This document shows positions 23,486 to 34,504 of a DNA stretch of 64,000 nt, piece by piece (within the stretch, counting starts at the first letter, position 1; every line of letters starts with the position of its first letter). Made by a program: the position numbers and the translations under genes. Below the pieces are notes generated by a model. The model had not been told where the DNA came from. It was given only the letters and a program-made list of their open reading frames with translations, and searched no databases. Location of the stretch: assembly GCF_945859685.1 (NCBI RefSeq), contig NC_079147.1:84808315-84872314 (forward strand), read 5' to 3'. The DNA comes from Eupeodes corollae (Eukaryota > Arthropoda > Insecta > Diptera > Syrphidae).

Positions 23486-25563
23486 GCTTTGAATTAATAA
23501 AACCTTTTTTAATAAGTATCAATATTTAACTCTATGAACAACTTTTTTAAATCTATATCTGCACAAAAATAAATAAATCAGTTCATTTGAAGAATTAGAA
23601 CGATTCTGTGGGAAGTTACCATTTTCAGTTTTCAGTTTTAAGACATGTAGTAATCATAAAACCATAACTTTATTTTCTGATTCAAAGTTCTAATCAAGAT
23701 ATTACGGTATGAATCTTTAAGTATTTAGGAACCCTACCTTTCGTCGTCGTCGTCGTGTCTTGTCTTGTAACTATTGCTTTTAACTAAACGAATAAATAAT
23801 ATTTACAATTTCTCTTCGTTCAAAAGATATGCATGCATAAATGATGCATAAAGAAAAATTGAGAAACCATTTGAATTTTATTTTGGAATAAGATATTTAA
23901 ATATCGTTGATCCTATAAATATAAGGATATCTTCATACAGAATATGAGTACAAGGAAGAAGCAAACAAAAATTATAACCAAGGAGCTTCCTTTCCTTTCC
24001 ACCAAATTCAACTTTTACACCTCCTGCTCCTATCCTTTCTCATTCTCATCCTTATCCTCATCCGCCTCCACTCGAAAATTTTGTTCAAGAGTTTGTGTTG
24101 TTTCTTGTGTACATGCACACAGAGGTTAATAAATAAAAATGAGGTCTCCAGTTGCACAAATTCTAGATACTCGTAGTAGACAAAAAAAAAGTTCAAGATA
24201 TTCTGGAGCATCATAAAGCCAGCGGATATAAAAATTGCATTTTCAACGCCCTTTTATGTTTGTGCACAAGTTTTTGTATCCTTTTAGTGTGACCAGTCGA
24301 CCTTTTTTATTCTTTCAAAAAATGTTTTTTTTATTTAATGTTACATCATTTTTTTTAAATCAATGTGTTTCGCACTTAAACACCTTTTAGTGTGACCATA
24401 TTCTACATTTTATTTATACAAATTTAAATTTAGTGTGTTGTCCTTCTTAAATATATACGGTCACCAAATCTCTTGCATCATAGAGATACCATAACATGCA
24501 ATACGAAGATCCTTCTTTACGGTTGGCAAAATGTTTGTCAGTTTTAAGGTGCAAACGGAAGGGGACAAAAACACAAAAGCAACCATCATTGCTGCACAAG
24601 TGTGTCAGGTGATAATCTAAAAGTTCTGGTGCATAAAAATTACTATCCCAACGATGCGAGGATAATGGGAATACTTTTTTGAAAGGATAAAAGAAAGAAC
24701 CAGCATGAACAGTTCAGAGTGAGAGATATTCATATACATACCAAGCCGTTGTTGCCGTTACCGTTATATCGTTATAACGTTATACCGTTGCCGTTGTAAG
24801 AGAGTTGCAAGTTTGTCTACGCTGCGTTAGTTGTAAGGGTTGATGTAACGGTTACCTATAGCTATGTCCTTTATTTTTTTGTATACATAGGTTTGTATGC
24901 TCAGCGATAAAGAGATTTTCATAAGTTTACTTTTCCGATGATGTTGCGCTTTTTTTTGAGAAGAATATTCAATGTTTTTTGTTGTTGTTGTTGTTGTTGT
25001 TTGTTAATCCCATCAGTAGATGTGGTGGTTGTAAAATTTAGTTGAGTTATAAAGTTTAAGTAGTTTTGCCGCAACATTAACATAATATCATGTTGCGTAA
25101 AGTGTTTTAACCTTTTAAACACTGAATATAAATAAAAATACATACATTTTTTTAAAGATTACAGGAAACGGTTTTTGGTCTTGCGGTGGCAGGAGAGAAT
25201 AAAGTCTTTAAAAGGGATCTGAAAAAACCCTACCTTTAGCTTAGGAAAGTTTTATCTATTGGAAAAGGCATTAATGTAAACAGGTCTATTAATGTGACAC
25301 GTCATCGCTTAGAAATTCTGTTGCACGTGAAAATTGAAGGGATTCAAGTTATTTCTGCTGCCATCTGGTAACGCTAATCGGAAAGGATTAATGGCTAAAA
25401 TATTAAACAACATAAAGGAAGAGTAGTTTAAATTAGAAAGTCCTTCCGCTGTTTTTGTTGGGCATATGGATTAGGTATCAGTGCCATTAAATTTAACTTG
25501 TTCAAAATATAAAAGCACTCCATTGATTTCCTCGTTGTATTTGATATTGGACATCTTCTGGAA
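23486..25563. other. Intergenic DNA with microsatellites
   Basis: No gene recognised. Simple repeats: (CGT)n near 23742-23756, a CTCAT/CCT-rich stretch about 24020-24070, a GTT/CGTTATAACG-rich palindromic stretch about 24748-24800, and (TTG)n at about 24980-25001, which creates an antisense poly-Gln frame. An exact 16-base direct repeat CCTTTTAGTGTGACCA occurs at 24280-24295 and 24383-24398. Confidence 0.5.
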
Positions 25564-25565
25564 TA

Positions 25566-26460
25566 CGAGGTGTGTTCAAAAAGTACCAGAAAATTCAACA
25601 TTTTTGTATTGTGTTGTTATACGTGCCCCTAAAGTATGATGCAATTTTCAGCTATATTCACTGTTTACTTTGCCTGTGGTAGTTGCTAAGGTTCGACTTG
25701 TTTTTATGAGCTCGATGATTTTTGCTGAAACTGCTAAATTTTGATCAAAAAAACAATCGCATGAGCAACGCTCAGGAGCTGTTAAATGAGGTTAACGAAG
25801 ATCCAAGTTTGTTTGTAAGGGTCATAAATGGTGATGAAACAGGTGTGTACGGTTATAATGTGGAAACCAAAGCACAATTGTCCACCTGGAAGCATCCAAC
25901 GTCAACAAGAGCGAAAAAAGCACATAAAGTTCGATCAAATAAGAAGGTTTTGCTAAGTGTTTTCTTCGATTATAATGGCATAGTTCATCAAGAGTTCTTA
26001 TCACAAGGTCGTAGGGTTAAAAAGGTATATTACCTTGAAGTTATGACACGACGTATGTGGAGTAATCCGAAAAAAAGCTCTGATTAATGGAAAAACAATT
26101 CATGGCGTTTGCACCACGATAACACACCTGCTCACTCGTCGTTTCTTGTTCGTAATTTTTTGGCCAAAAACAACACCGTAGTCTTATCCCAACATACATA
26201 TTCACCTAAGTGTGACTTTTTCCTGTTTTCAAAGATTAAGAGACCCATGAAATCACGGCGTTTTTCCTCGATTGAAGAAATAAATGCCGAATCGCTGAGA
26301 ATGCTTAAGGACTTTGAAGATTGGAAAAAACGCTGGCATAATGGTATTTTATCTGGGAGGACTACTTTGAAGGGGCCCACATTGATGTAAATGAAAACAC
26401 GGTTTAAGTCCATATCCGTCTTATACAATTTTTGGTTTGTATTTTTTGAAAGCTTAATTC
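25566..26460 (+). mobile_element. Mariner-family transposon, N-terminal deletion
   Basis: The left end reads CGAGGTGTGTTCAAAAAGTA directly after a TA (25564-25565), a classic mariner inverted-repeat start. The right inverted repeat is decayed (candidate GTATTTTTTGAAAGCTT about 26438-26454). The interior codes for the catalytic half of the transposase only. The DNA-binding half is deleted between about 25600 and 25720, leaving an element under 900 bp. Confidence 0.8.
25722..26400 (+). pseudogene. Mariner transposase catalytic domain, one stop, one frameshift
   Basis: One frame runs from 25722 through a single TAA (26085-26087) to about 26350. It shows KLLNFDQKNNRMS (domain linker), GDETGVYGYNVETKAQ (first catalytic Asp; the usual Trp after Thr is Gly), VLLSVFFDYNGIVHQEFL, HHDNTPAHSSFLVRNFL (second Asp), and CDFFLFSKIKRPMK (third Asp; about three residues before it are lost compared with the usual SPDLAPCD spacing). 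About ten residues are also missing before FEDWKKRWH, and a one-base loss near 26355 shifts the last residues out of frame. The N-terminal helix-turn-helix region is absent. Inactive. Confidence 0.85.
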
Positions 26461-26539
26461 TATCTTCAAGATTTTGTGTAACGATTCTGAAGCATTTGCA
26501 AGGAACTTATTTTTTAAATGGAACAAAGAATAAAGGTGT

Positions 26540-28803
26540 TCTATCACCAACATGCGGGGTCAATTGTGAAGCCAAACGATCTTTCTGCTCCTGGGCCTCA
26601 AGTAATAAATTTCGCTAGCTTATTCGATCTCTAGCTTGCTGCCTCCAATTTTGAATACCAAGTTGACGTGTGTCGGCCTCAACTTGATCACTCCATCGCG
26701 GATGAGGCCTTCCTCTACTTCTTGTTCCCTCAGGCTTGGCATTGAATACCTTACGGGCTGGAGATTCGATGTTCATTCGCTCGACATGCCCTAGCCATCT
26801 TAAGCGTTGTACATGCTGTTTTTTGACCAGTAGCAAGTCGCTGTACAGCTCGTAGAACTCATGATTACATCTTCTCCGCCAGATGTTACTTTGCCTGCCG
26901 ACACAAACCGGACCATAGATCGTACGCATATCCTTCATTTACCTGGGAAAGTATCCATGCTTCAGCACCATGCAGAAAGACTGGAATGATTAAAGTTTTG
27001 TACAGTATCTCTTCGGTACTTCGCGGTAGGGCCTTATTCCTCAACTGCTTGCTTAGGCCAAAGAAACACCGATTAGCGTTTGATAAACAAATTGGTCTAC
27101 CACCTCGAAGTTATACCTGTCAATTGTCATATCTTGCCCAAGTCTACGGTGTGAATCGGATCTATTTGACCACAATAAATACTTCGTTTTGTCCTCGTTA
27201 ATGTCACGACCCATTTTCTTCGCCTCAGACTCGATATCAGAAAAGGCACCCGTCACTGCTCGTTTGGTTCTTCCCATAATGTGGATATCATCTGCATATT
27301 CAAGATATTGTGTGTACTTGTATTGGCGTTGGTATTGCTCACCACTCTTTCAAGAACAATATTGAAGTAGCTACATGACAGCGCCAGCATATCACCTTGT
27401 CAAAGCCCTCTGGTGGTTTCGAAGGAGTCGGTTTAGTCTCTTCCAATTATGACGCAGCAACGAGCATTTTCCAACGTCATCCTGATAAGTCGTATCAGTT
27501 TAGTAGGGATAAACAAAACTTAACATGGCAAGGTATTGTTTGCTCCTGTCTACACTGGCATTAGCTGCTTTAAAATCTATGAAAATATGGTGTGTTTCGA
27601 TGTAATGTTCTTGGGTCTTTTCCAGTATTTGGCGTAGAATGTAAATTTTTTCGATGTTAGATTTACCAGGCCTAAAGCTACACTGGTAAGATCCAATTAG
27701 TTTGTCAGTAAATGGTGTTACTCGTTCACATAACACGCTTGATAGGATCTTGTATGCGATGTTTAAAAGGTTAATGCCCCTGTAGTTGGCGCAGAGAAAG
27801 CAGTCACCTTCGGGTAGATGGAGCTTAAATTCCACTTGCTGGTCATCCTTTCTTCCCACCAAATATTAGTAACTAGCTGGTAAATGCTCCTTACCAGATC
27901 TGCTCCAGCGTACTTAAAAAGTTTCGCCTGTAGACCGCTATCACCGGCCGCTTTGTTCGACTTTAGCCTGGTGACGGCTAGTTTGATCTCACTCTGGTCG
28001 GGTGAGTAGAATTTTAGATCGTGAAAAAAATTGATTTGACGTGGCTGCCCGCTGGCGGAATCATTGACTTCATCACAGTTAAGCAGCTGGTTGAAATAAT
28101 CTCTCCAGATTTTTAGCATTGACTGCAGGCTCCAGGGTGGCTAGTGAATCCCGTTGTTTTCTTTTTTGAATTTTCTTTAAAAGCTCCGCACCTGTTTCCT
28201 GTTAAAATATCCCTGGATCTCCTTGACTTTACGCTGCTCATAGGCTTTTTTCTTTCTTCTGAGCGAGCGTTTCCCATATCCCTTTTCTTGACGACGAAGA
28301 GCTGGCGGGAAGATCGTGTAATTTACTGCCAAAATTTGTTTGCCTCCGCTTTGGCTTTGTTTACATGAGCACATTCGCAGTCGAACCATGGGTTCCTTGG
28401 TGGCGGCTGTGAGAAACCTAGCACGTCTTCTCCAGCATTCCTGATGGATTGTTTGTCGTCTGTTTTTGGGTTCCTAGCAAGCCCTAGGCATTGGCGGTAT
28501 CCTTCAGCTGCGGTCTTCCAACGTTGAATCTTCTCCTCGTGGTTGTTGTTCACCTTAGAGCTTCCATGGATATTTACGCGCAGTTTACCACCAACTAGGT
28601 AGTGGTCTGAATCTATGTTGGCTGTACGTACGAACGCCAAGTATGCCAGATTGGCTTCCGTCAATTGCAACATGATCGATTTGGATTGTGGTCACTCTTT
28701 CGTTACTTCCCGAAAGGTTAAAACTCTTTGTCTTAGTTTCCCTCTGACAACAAAGCCACATCAAAATAAGCGCTTCCTCCCATCGAGTAGACACTTCCCA
28801 TAG
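26540..28803 (-). mobile_element. RTE-like non-LTR retrotransposon (LINE-R), endonuclease tail plus RT
   Basis: A minus-strand ORF2 in broken frames. In order: endonuclease C-terminus (IQIDHVAIDG about 28650-28680; DSDHYLVGGKLRV, the SDH box, about 28567-28608), a linker (PWFDCECA), RT N-terminal block (VTRLKSNKAAGDSGLQAKLF about 27915-27975), CANYRGINLLNIAYKILS (about 27740-27795), HHIFIDFKAA (about 27560-27590), the GLxQGD region and a YADD box split by frameshifts (about 27290-27410), GRTKRAVTGAFSDIE, then the C-terminal LRWLGHVERM and GTRSRGRPHPRWSDQV blocks (26680-26810) and NWRQQARDR. The first two-thirds of the endonuclease is missing. I call it RTE-like from this C-terminal layout; the clade is not proven. 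Confidence 0.78.
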
Positions 28804-28964
28804 TAGATTTTATATTTGGGTCAAAACAAGAATGCCGTTCATCTCAAAGTTGATCGGCACACTTTATTAAGCGATTAAGCTCACTTTTAGTTAAATAGAT
28901 ATTTTAATCAACAAAACAGCAGTAATTAAAGTGATGATATAATTCTCAAGAGTATGTTAAAATA

Positions 28965-29735
28965 CCACAAAAACAGACAAAGGTGACCGCTATAGACCCA
29001 CAATTACTGACATTTTCGTTGCTAAATTGAACAACCCTGATACAAAGTGGCTAAGGTTAAAACGAGACTGTGTCGGTAGCTCCGAGTCAGAACATGTCAC
29101 ACAGCTTGTTCTATAATTGATTCCTTAAAGATGAAATTTGGTAACATCATAGTTTAACATTACGGACTCCTGAACTTCCTGATAAGATCATGGGACTTAA
29201 CAGCGCCTTACTATTTTTTGTGGGGAAGTGACAGTCCTTAGGTTATAGTGGCTGTCCAAGATGGAAACGGACACACTTAGGCCAGTTTAATGGCCCATTG
29301 TTATACCACATGAATCTTGAGGCTTCCTCCTAAGCTCAATGGAACCAGCTTAAGTCCCTTACGAAACGTGAGAGGCTGATTTAGATCGTTTAGATGGTTA
29401 AAGAAGAATTCTCCTAGGTAATTCTTGCGTTTTCGAGCTAGAGCAGGCCATGTGCAGAGAAGATGAAGAACCGTTTCGTCCATACAGCTTCTGCAAAAGT
29501 CATTTCAGAATACGCGTGCTCTCGTCTCGTTGCGTGCTTTCCTATTAGACAGTCCTTAGTCTAGGCCAATAAGCCCGAAACTATTGATCACATTCTCTTC
29601 GGTTTTTCCGATATACTGCGATAAATGTTAAAAAAGTCCTTACAAATTGGACCTCCATATAACACTATGTTCGAACCAGTCGTGACAATGATGGTCATAT
29701 GCCAGAAGATTATTTTTCAAGCAATGTAAGTCTCC
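28965..29735 (+). mobile_element. Mariner-M fragment split by an LOA insertion
   Basis: Transposase blocks on the plus strand: GDRYRPTITDIFVAKLNN (about 28984-29037), CHTACSIIDSLKMKFGN (about 29097-29147), then SWDLTAPYYFLWGS (about 29187-29228; this is the third-Asp region, normally CDLTPLDYFLWG). After a 306-bp minus-strand LOA fragment (29242-29547) the transposase resumes with NKP.TID (about 29567) and ends with GGHMPE (about 29690) and the C-terminus. The 12-bp target duplication GACAGTCCTTAG is at 29230-29241 and 29548-29559. The 5' half of this mariner is missing. Confidence 0.78.
29242..29547 (-). mobile_element. LOA-like LINE, 5'-truncated 3' end, with TSD
   Basis: A 306-bp minus-strand fragment holding only the ORF2 C-terminus (ETVLHLLCTWPALARKRKN, then YLGEFFFN and LKLVPLSLGG, 29320-29470) and the 3' end. 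It is nearly the same sequence as the end of the copy at 45406-49007. The 12-bp direct repeat GACAGTCCTTAG lies on both sides. Its 3' terminus is CCACTATAAC on the minus strand. The Cys-His pattern (HLLC...C/W) is the zinc-finger-like tail of LOA/I-type LINEs; one Cys has become Trp. Confidence 0.85.
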
Positions 29736-30196
29736 TGTCAATTATAAAAAAATCATCTTTGTTAAATCCGTTTCAAATACCTATATTTTAAAAATAGAGG
29801 ACCTTTATAAGTTTTGCGTTTACGTTTAACTTCTGGACAGTATCGGCTTCAAAAAAATATCCAACTTGAATTTCGCATTAAGCGGTTACTGTTTTGGGAT
29901 ACTCTTCAATCTTTTGGGGATCGATAAAGTTCCACATTCGACAAAGTCTGTTTTCATTTTTCCAGCTGATATTGTGTCGTTTAACTTTAGCTCTGCAGTG
30001 GGTGGAAGACAGAATTCAATTAATTTGGTCCAAGAAAGGCACAGTTCCTGTAAGTTCCTGTGAGTTGTACATGTATTGTTTGACCGTTTACTCAACTATT
30101 GAATTAACACGAGTACATCCACCACCTTTGCGAATAGTCACTATCTACTGTTACGGTTTAAAACTCGCTTTTATGGTTTCAGATTTAAAGTCCCAA
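29736..30196. other. No gene recognised
   Basis: Overlapping short frames here (29866-30241) match nothing I know. Confidence 0.4.
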
Positions 30197-31515
30197 GTCA
30201 TCATCATCATCATCTACCCGACAACCAGAATCCGGTCCTAGCTTCTAGCAGCAAATTTCTCCATTTATCCCGATCGCGCGCTGATGCCATCCAGTTGCGC
30301 ACACTAACTCTTTTGGTGTTCTGATCTTCACCATCTCTCCAGAGTATGCATAGGACATTTCGAGCTGGTGCCTCTTCGCTCATACGAGCTACATGTCCAG
30401 CCCACGGGAGTCCTTTGAGCTTAATTTTTGTAAAAATATCATATTCGAGGTAGATTGGATAAAATTCTTGATTGTAGTGTCTCAGGAATGGTCCTTCCTC
30501 ACATAAGGGAACAACGACTCGTCACAAGACCTTCCTCTCGAACGTGCTTAAGAGTTCAGATTGTCTTTTCTTAGCACGCAGGTTTCGGATCCATATGTAA
30601 GTTCTAGCAGAACCATCTCCATGTACATTAGCAGTTTAGAAGCTATGGCAAGATTTCTGGATTTTAGAAGCTTTGGACTTAAAAAAGTAGGCTCTGTTGG
30701 CTTTAAGCAACAGCCCACGTTTTGCTTCTTCTTTATGTTGTCATCGGCTGCTGTTATTGAAGTTTTTGAAGGATTGTACTGCTTCAAATTCATGCTCCGC
30801 CACCATAACAGTTGTTCTTCTCGCAGTTGATGCCACCATTTACTTGGGTGAAGGAATCGTGTGTACAGCTAGTTCGGTGAAGTCTGAAGTCGTCTGCGTA
30901 TATGCCAGTGTATGGCTGGACCTGGTGAAGATAGTGGCTCTTGTTGATATGCCAGAGTCAGGGATTGCTTGCTCTAGCGCCAGATGGAAGAAGAGGCAGG
31001 GCAAACCATCCTCTTGACGGAGTCCATTGTTGATGCTGATCAATGTGGATATCAATCCGGCTATTTTACCTTGGCTTGTAATATTGGTCATTGGATGCCG
31101 AATTTGCTTATGGCTTTGCATAGTTCTATCCTGGCTGTGCTTACGTACGCGGTCTTAAAGACTTAATACAGATTGTAAGTTGGGATATTAAATTCTAAAA
31201 ATGTTTACATTTACTACCTGAGAGTAAAAATCTGATCGGTTGTTGATTTGCTTGGAATGAAGCCACACTCATATTGTCCATTAATAGAAAAGGCGATAAA
31301 CAACAACGTGGTGACATATCCTGTCTTCTGTATGGGACATATATTTTCTTTATTTTCTTTTTACCAGTCTTCTGGCATTTCTCGACAAATATGCCATCGG
31401 CTCCAGGAGCTTTGTTTTGTTTCAGCATTTTTACAATCTGAGCCTTCACTTCTTTACTGAGCTGACCGTTTATCATTTTTTTAAAGTACACTTCCCATCG
31501 CTCCATTATGCCCAC
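30197..31515 (-). mobile_element. RTE-like LINE (LINE-R2), broken RT and C-terminus, (GAT)n tail
   Basis: Minus strand, in order: pre-RT block ERWEVYFKKMINGQ and MLKQNKAPGADGI (31400-31505), ISNFGI-like and LISINNGLRQEDGLPCLFF (about 30970-31040; normally GLRQGD.LSC.LFN), LAY followed by a damaged DD box (about 30900), LELTYGSETCVL (about 30560-30600), GLPWAGHVARM (about 30375-30410) and RNWMASARDRDKWRNLLLEA (30240-30300). It ends in a (GAT)n microsatellite at 30198-30213; short simple-repeat 3' tails are known for RTE-type LINEs. Many frameshifts. It is distinct from LINE-R but related to the fragment at 41850-42145. Confidence 0.75.
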
Positions 31516-31577
31516 AGGGACTTTTAAACGTCAATAAATGTCAATGTTTTCAAATTGATGAATCGTTTGGGAAGTTA
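31511..31577 (+). repeat. S-element end-B fragment (about 65 bp)
   Basis: GGGACTTTTAAACGTCAATA, then AAATTGATGAATCG and GGGAAGTTAAC match the last 65 bp of S-elements, with the centre of the hairpin deleted. Confidence 0.55.
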
Positions 31578-34504
31578 ACCAGAACACAAGCCCACCAGAA
31601 AAGCCATTTATGTTAAACTCAAGGATTGCTTTTGGGACCTTGAATTTTTCAATTATCATGTCTTTAAAAATATTTAAATATTTTGTCTGCCTTTGATTTT
31701 GATGAAATATCAAAAGGATCCATTAAAGAAGATTGAAGATTGCATTTGCTTGCAGTTTTTAGATTCTTTTAAAGTAGCTGCATCCCTTGCAATGTCTTGT
31801 CTTCACTTTCCCTATTTTAATTCACCTTAGTAGTCACAAAAAGCAAAGTTGTTTGATATAATATATCTTTTAATAAAAGGACAATGAGTCCTTAAGCCTC
31901 TTGCAAAATGTCAACACAGAACAGAATCAGGATCCAGCACTGGAACACCCTTTAAGTTTTCAATTAAAACTGCATTCAAAATGTTACAACACAAAAATTG
32001 AGAAAAATATATTTTATATAGTGCGAATTCCGTTCTATATTTCTGCAGATTTTTTCCAAATTTATCAACTAAAATAATGAAAGGACATCAAAACAATAAA
32101 GCTTCTCCCCAGCTTCACCTCCTATATGGTATGTATCTATAGTAAGACAATAGAGATACCTACGTAACGTAAACATACATATATATAAATAAAAATGATA
32201 CACAAAAATGGAACTATGCCAGACGACATGAATACGTCGCTGTCGCATTCCAATTATCCTCTATTTGATCGCATAGAGTCACACGTTCTTCTCGCACAGA
32301 AAAATTCCATGCAACTCCTATATCCGTATGCTTGCTATAAAATGCCACGCAAACACGAAGAACATTTCATGGATGTCCTGATTCTGAATCCTGTGTGCCT
32401 GACTGCCTGTGCCTGTCGTCCTTTCGTCCTGTCATCCTGATCCTGGTACTGGTTCGTTCTCCTTTTTATTTAGGTCTTTTTCGATACATTTACTTTTCGC
32501 AACACAATTTATCTTGTGTTTCGTTTTTTATTTAGTTTTATTTGGTATTTCTTGTGCTGTCGTTAGCTCGTTAAGCTAGATCCTGACAACAACAAAAACA
32601 ACAACAAAAAAGCACAGCAACATACGACAACGACAACTATGACGACAATAAAGACGACACAGTGACAAGAACTTTAACCTTCGACTTTCAACGTTAACGT
32701 TCACTCTTCTAGCGTTCGTTTGTTGTAAGGATGTAAGGTTGTAAGGATGTAAGGATGTTTAAGGATGCGCATCATCGAGCTCTCTATTGGGTGGCTCTTA
32801 TTCAAATACGTAACGAAATGAGTAAGGTAACTAACTATCTCTCTATTGTGAAACGAAATGAATTTACGTGGCTGGCAATAACGCTAACGCAGAGGGCGCC
32901 CGCCCCCTGGTGGCGTTTGTTTTCTTTATTTTTTCTTTGTAAGTGATTGAACCATGTTGTACTTGAAGCGGATGCTGGTGATGGCGTTGCTTCTGCTGCT
33001 GCTACTACTGCTACTCTCTAAACACAACCGCAAACGCAAAATCAACTTCAGTCAATTTCCTGGGGAAATATTTGCAAATTTTCTGGATTGTTAAGCCTCG
33101 TGGGCTTTCTATGGGATTTTTGTTGTATCTATTTTTTGTTGTTGTTGTTATTGTTTAGTTTATGAGTAGGTTAGGCATATGTGCAGATTCCACTCAATGT
33201 AGTTATGTATGAATTTATTTATGTTTTTCTGTTCTCTTTACATAGGTTTAGGCAGCTATACATACATTTATCCTTCCTATATAATATGTTTAGATACAAC
33301 AACAAGGACGACGATGAATTTGGCAAGGAAATTACCTTGCTGTTTTTATCCTGTCACGGGACCCACAGGACGATATTCATGTTGGTATGCAATTTGATGG
33401 AAAATGTTTTTGCACAAAGTATTGAACAGAATAAGCAATTACCTAGTTACATTTATAAAAGGTTGACTGAACGATAAGGGCTTGTTTACCAGTAGCTAAG
33501 TATATATGTAGGTTTGCCTACCTATATTGGGCTATTATCAAGGTAGGTTTGAATATAGGTTCAAATATGTACCTATTTACCTACCTAAAAGGTTGCTGGT
33601 TCAATTGCTTCCGAATAAGCATAAGGTTAACATGAATAAGTATGAATAAGAAATTTATATTCTATACTTACTTTCATAAGGAGCTAGAAAATCTTCCTAG
33701 TTTAATACATAAACGTATGCATTATTCTTCAATAATTCCAAATGGGTTTAAGGTAAATTACATGCTTAGATTGTATTTAGGTTCTTTTTTTGTTGTCAGG
33801 ACGATTTAATACTTGAATAATTGGAGTAAGTAGATAGTTATATGAACCTACTTTTCTGGTTTTATTTATTTCTTCGTTATTTAAAGACTAAACAATCTTT
33901 ATCTTTACATTAATTGTATTAACTTTAGGTCTGTATTTTCTTTAAAAACATAATCTTAAAAACAAAAAAAAAATTGAAAAGCTTCTTATGAACTATTAAG
34001 AGATCAACTTTAAGGATTCAGAGTGAAAAATATAACCAGATAATTCAAAATTTTGAACTAATAGAAGTTAAGAAATCGCTAAGGTAATGTAATTTTCGAG
34101 AAAAGATCGGAATAAATTCACTACGGGCCTTGTGATTAAAAAAATAGTTAGAGCTATTTTTGGACTATGATAACGCTAGGCAGTCATAGCAAAGGAGCTA
34201 GATAATACTTTTAACTTTAACTTTGTTTATATGTTAATAAGTAAACTGCTCATAGAGCTTGGAAAGTTTCAATGTTATACTAGATTTTCTAAAATGTGTA
34301 CCTCTCATACAACAAATTTTGATATTTTAAAATTTTCTTAATGCTCTGTAGATCAATTCTAAAAAGACTACTTATGAAGTTTTTGTCAAAGAAATCTTCA
34401 AATAGAAAAAGAGCTTTAAGCTTTTTCTGAGAAAATTGGTTTACGTTTGGCTTATTCATTTTGTGAATTTCATTTCATACGCTGTTGCCCTCGTCTACGA
34501 GGGT
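31578..34504. other. Intergenic DNA with simple repeats, no gene seen
   Basis: No transposon or known protein. Simple-sequence features: CAA/CGA-rich stretch about 32585-32660, an 8-bp repeat (TGTAAGGA)n at 32724-32766, CTG/CTA triplets about 32985-33015, TTG triplets about 33136-33150, and CCTACCTAT/TAGGTAGG inverted motifs about 33509-33590. This is one of the longest repeat-poor stretches in the window, and so a reasonable place for single-copy or regulatory DNA. Confidence 0.45.

Noticed and set aside
24919..25143. Poly-glutamine protein on the minus strand
   Set aside because: The Gln run is the translation of the (TTG)n microsatellite at about 24980-25001; the flanks show no protein signal.
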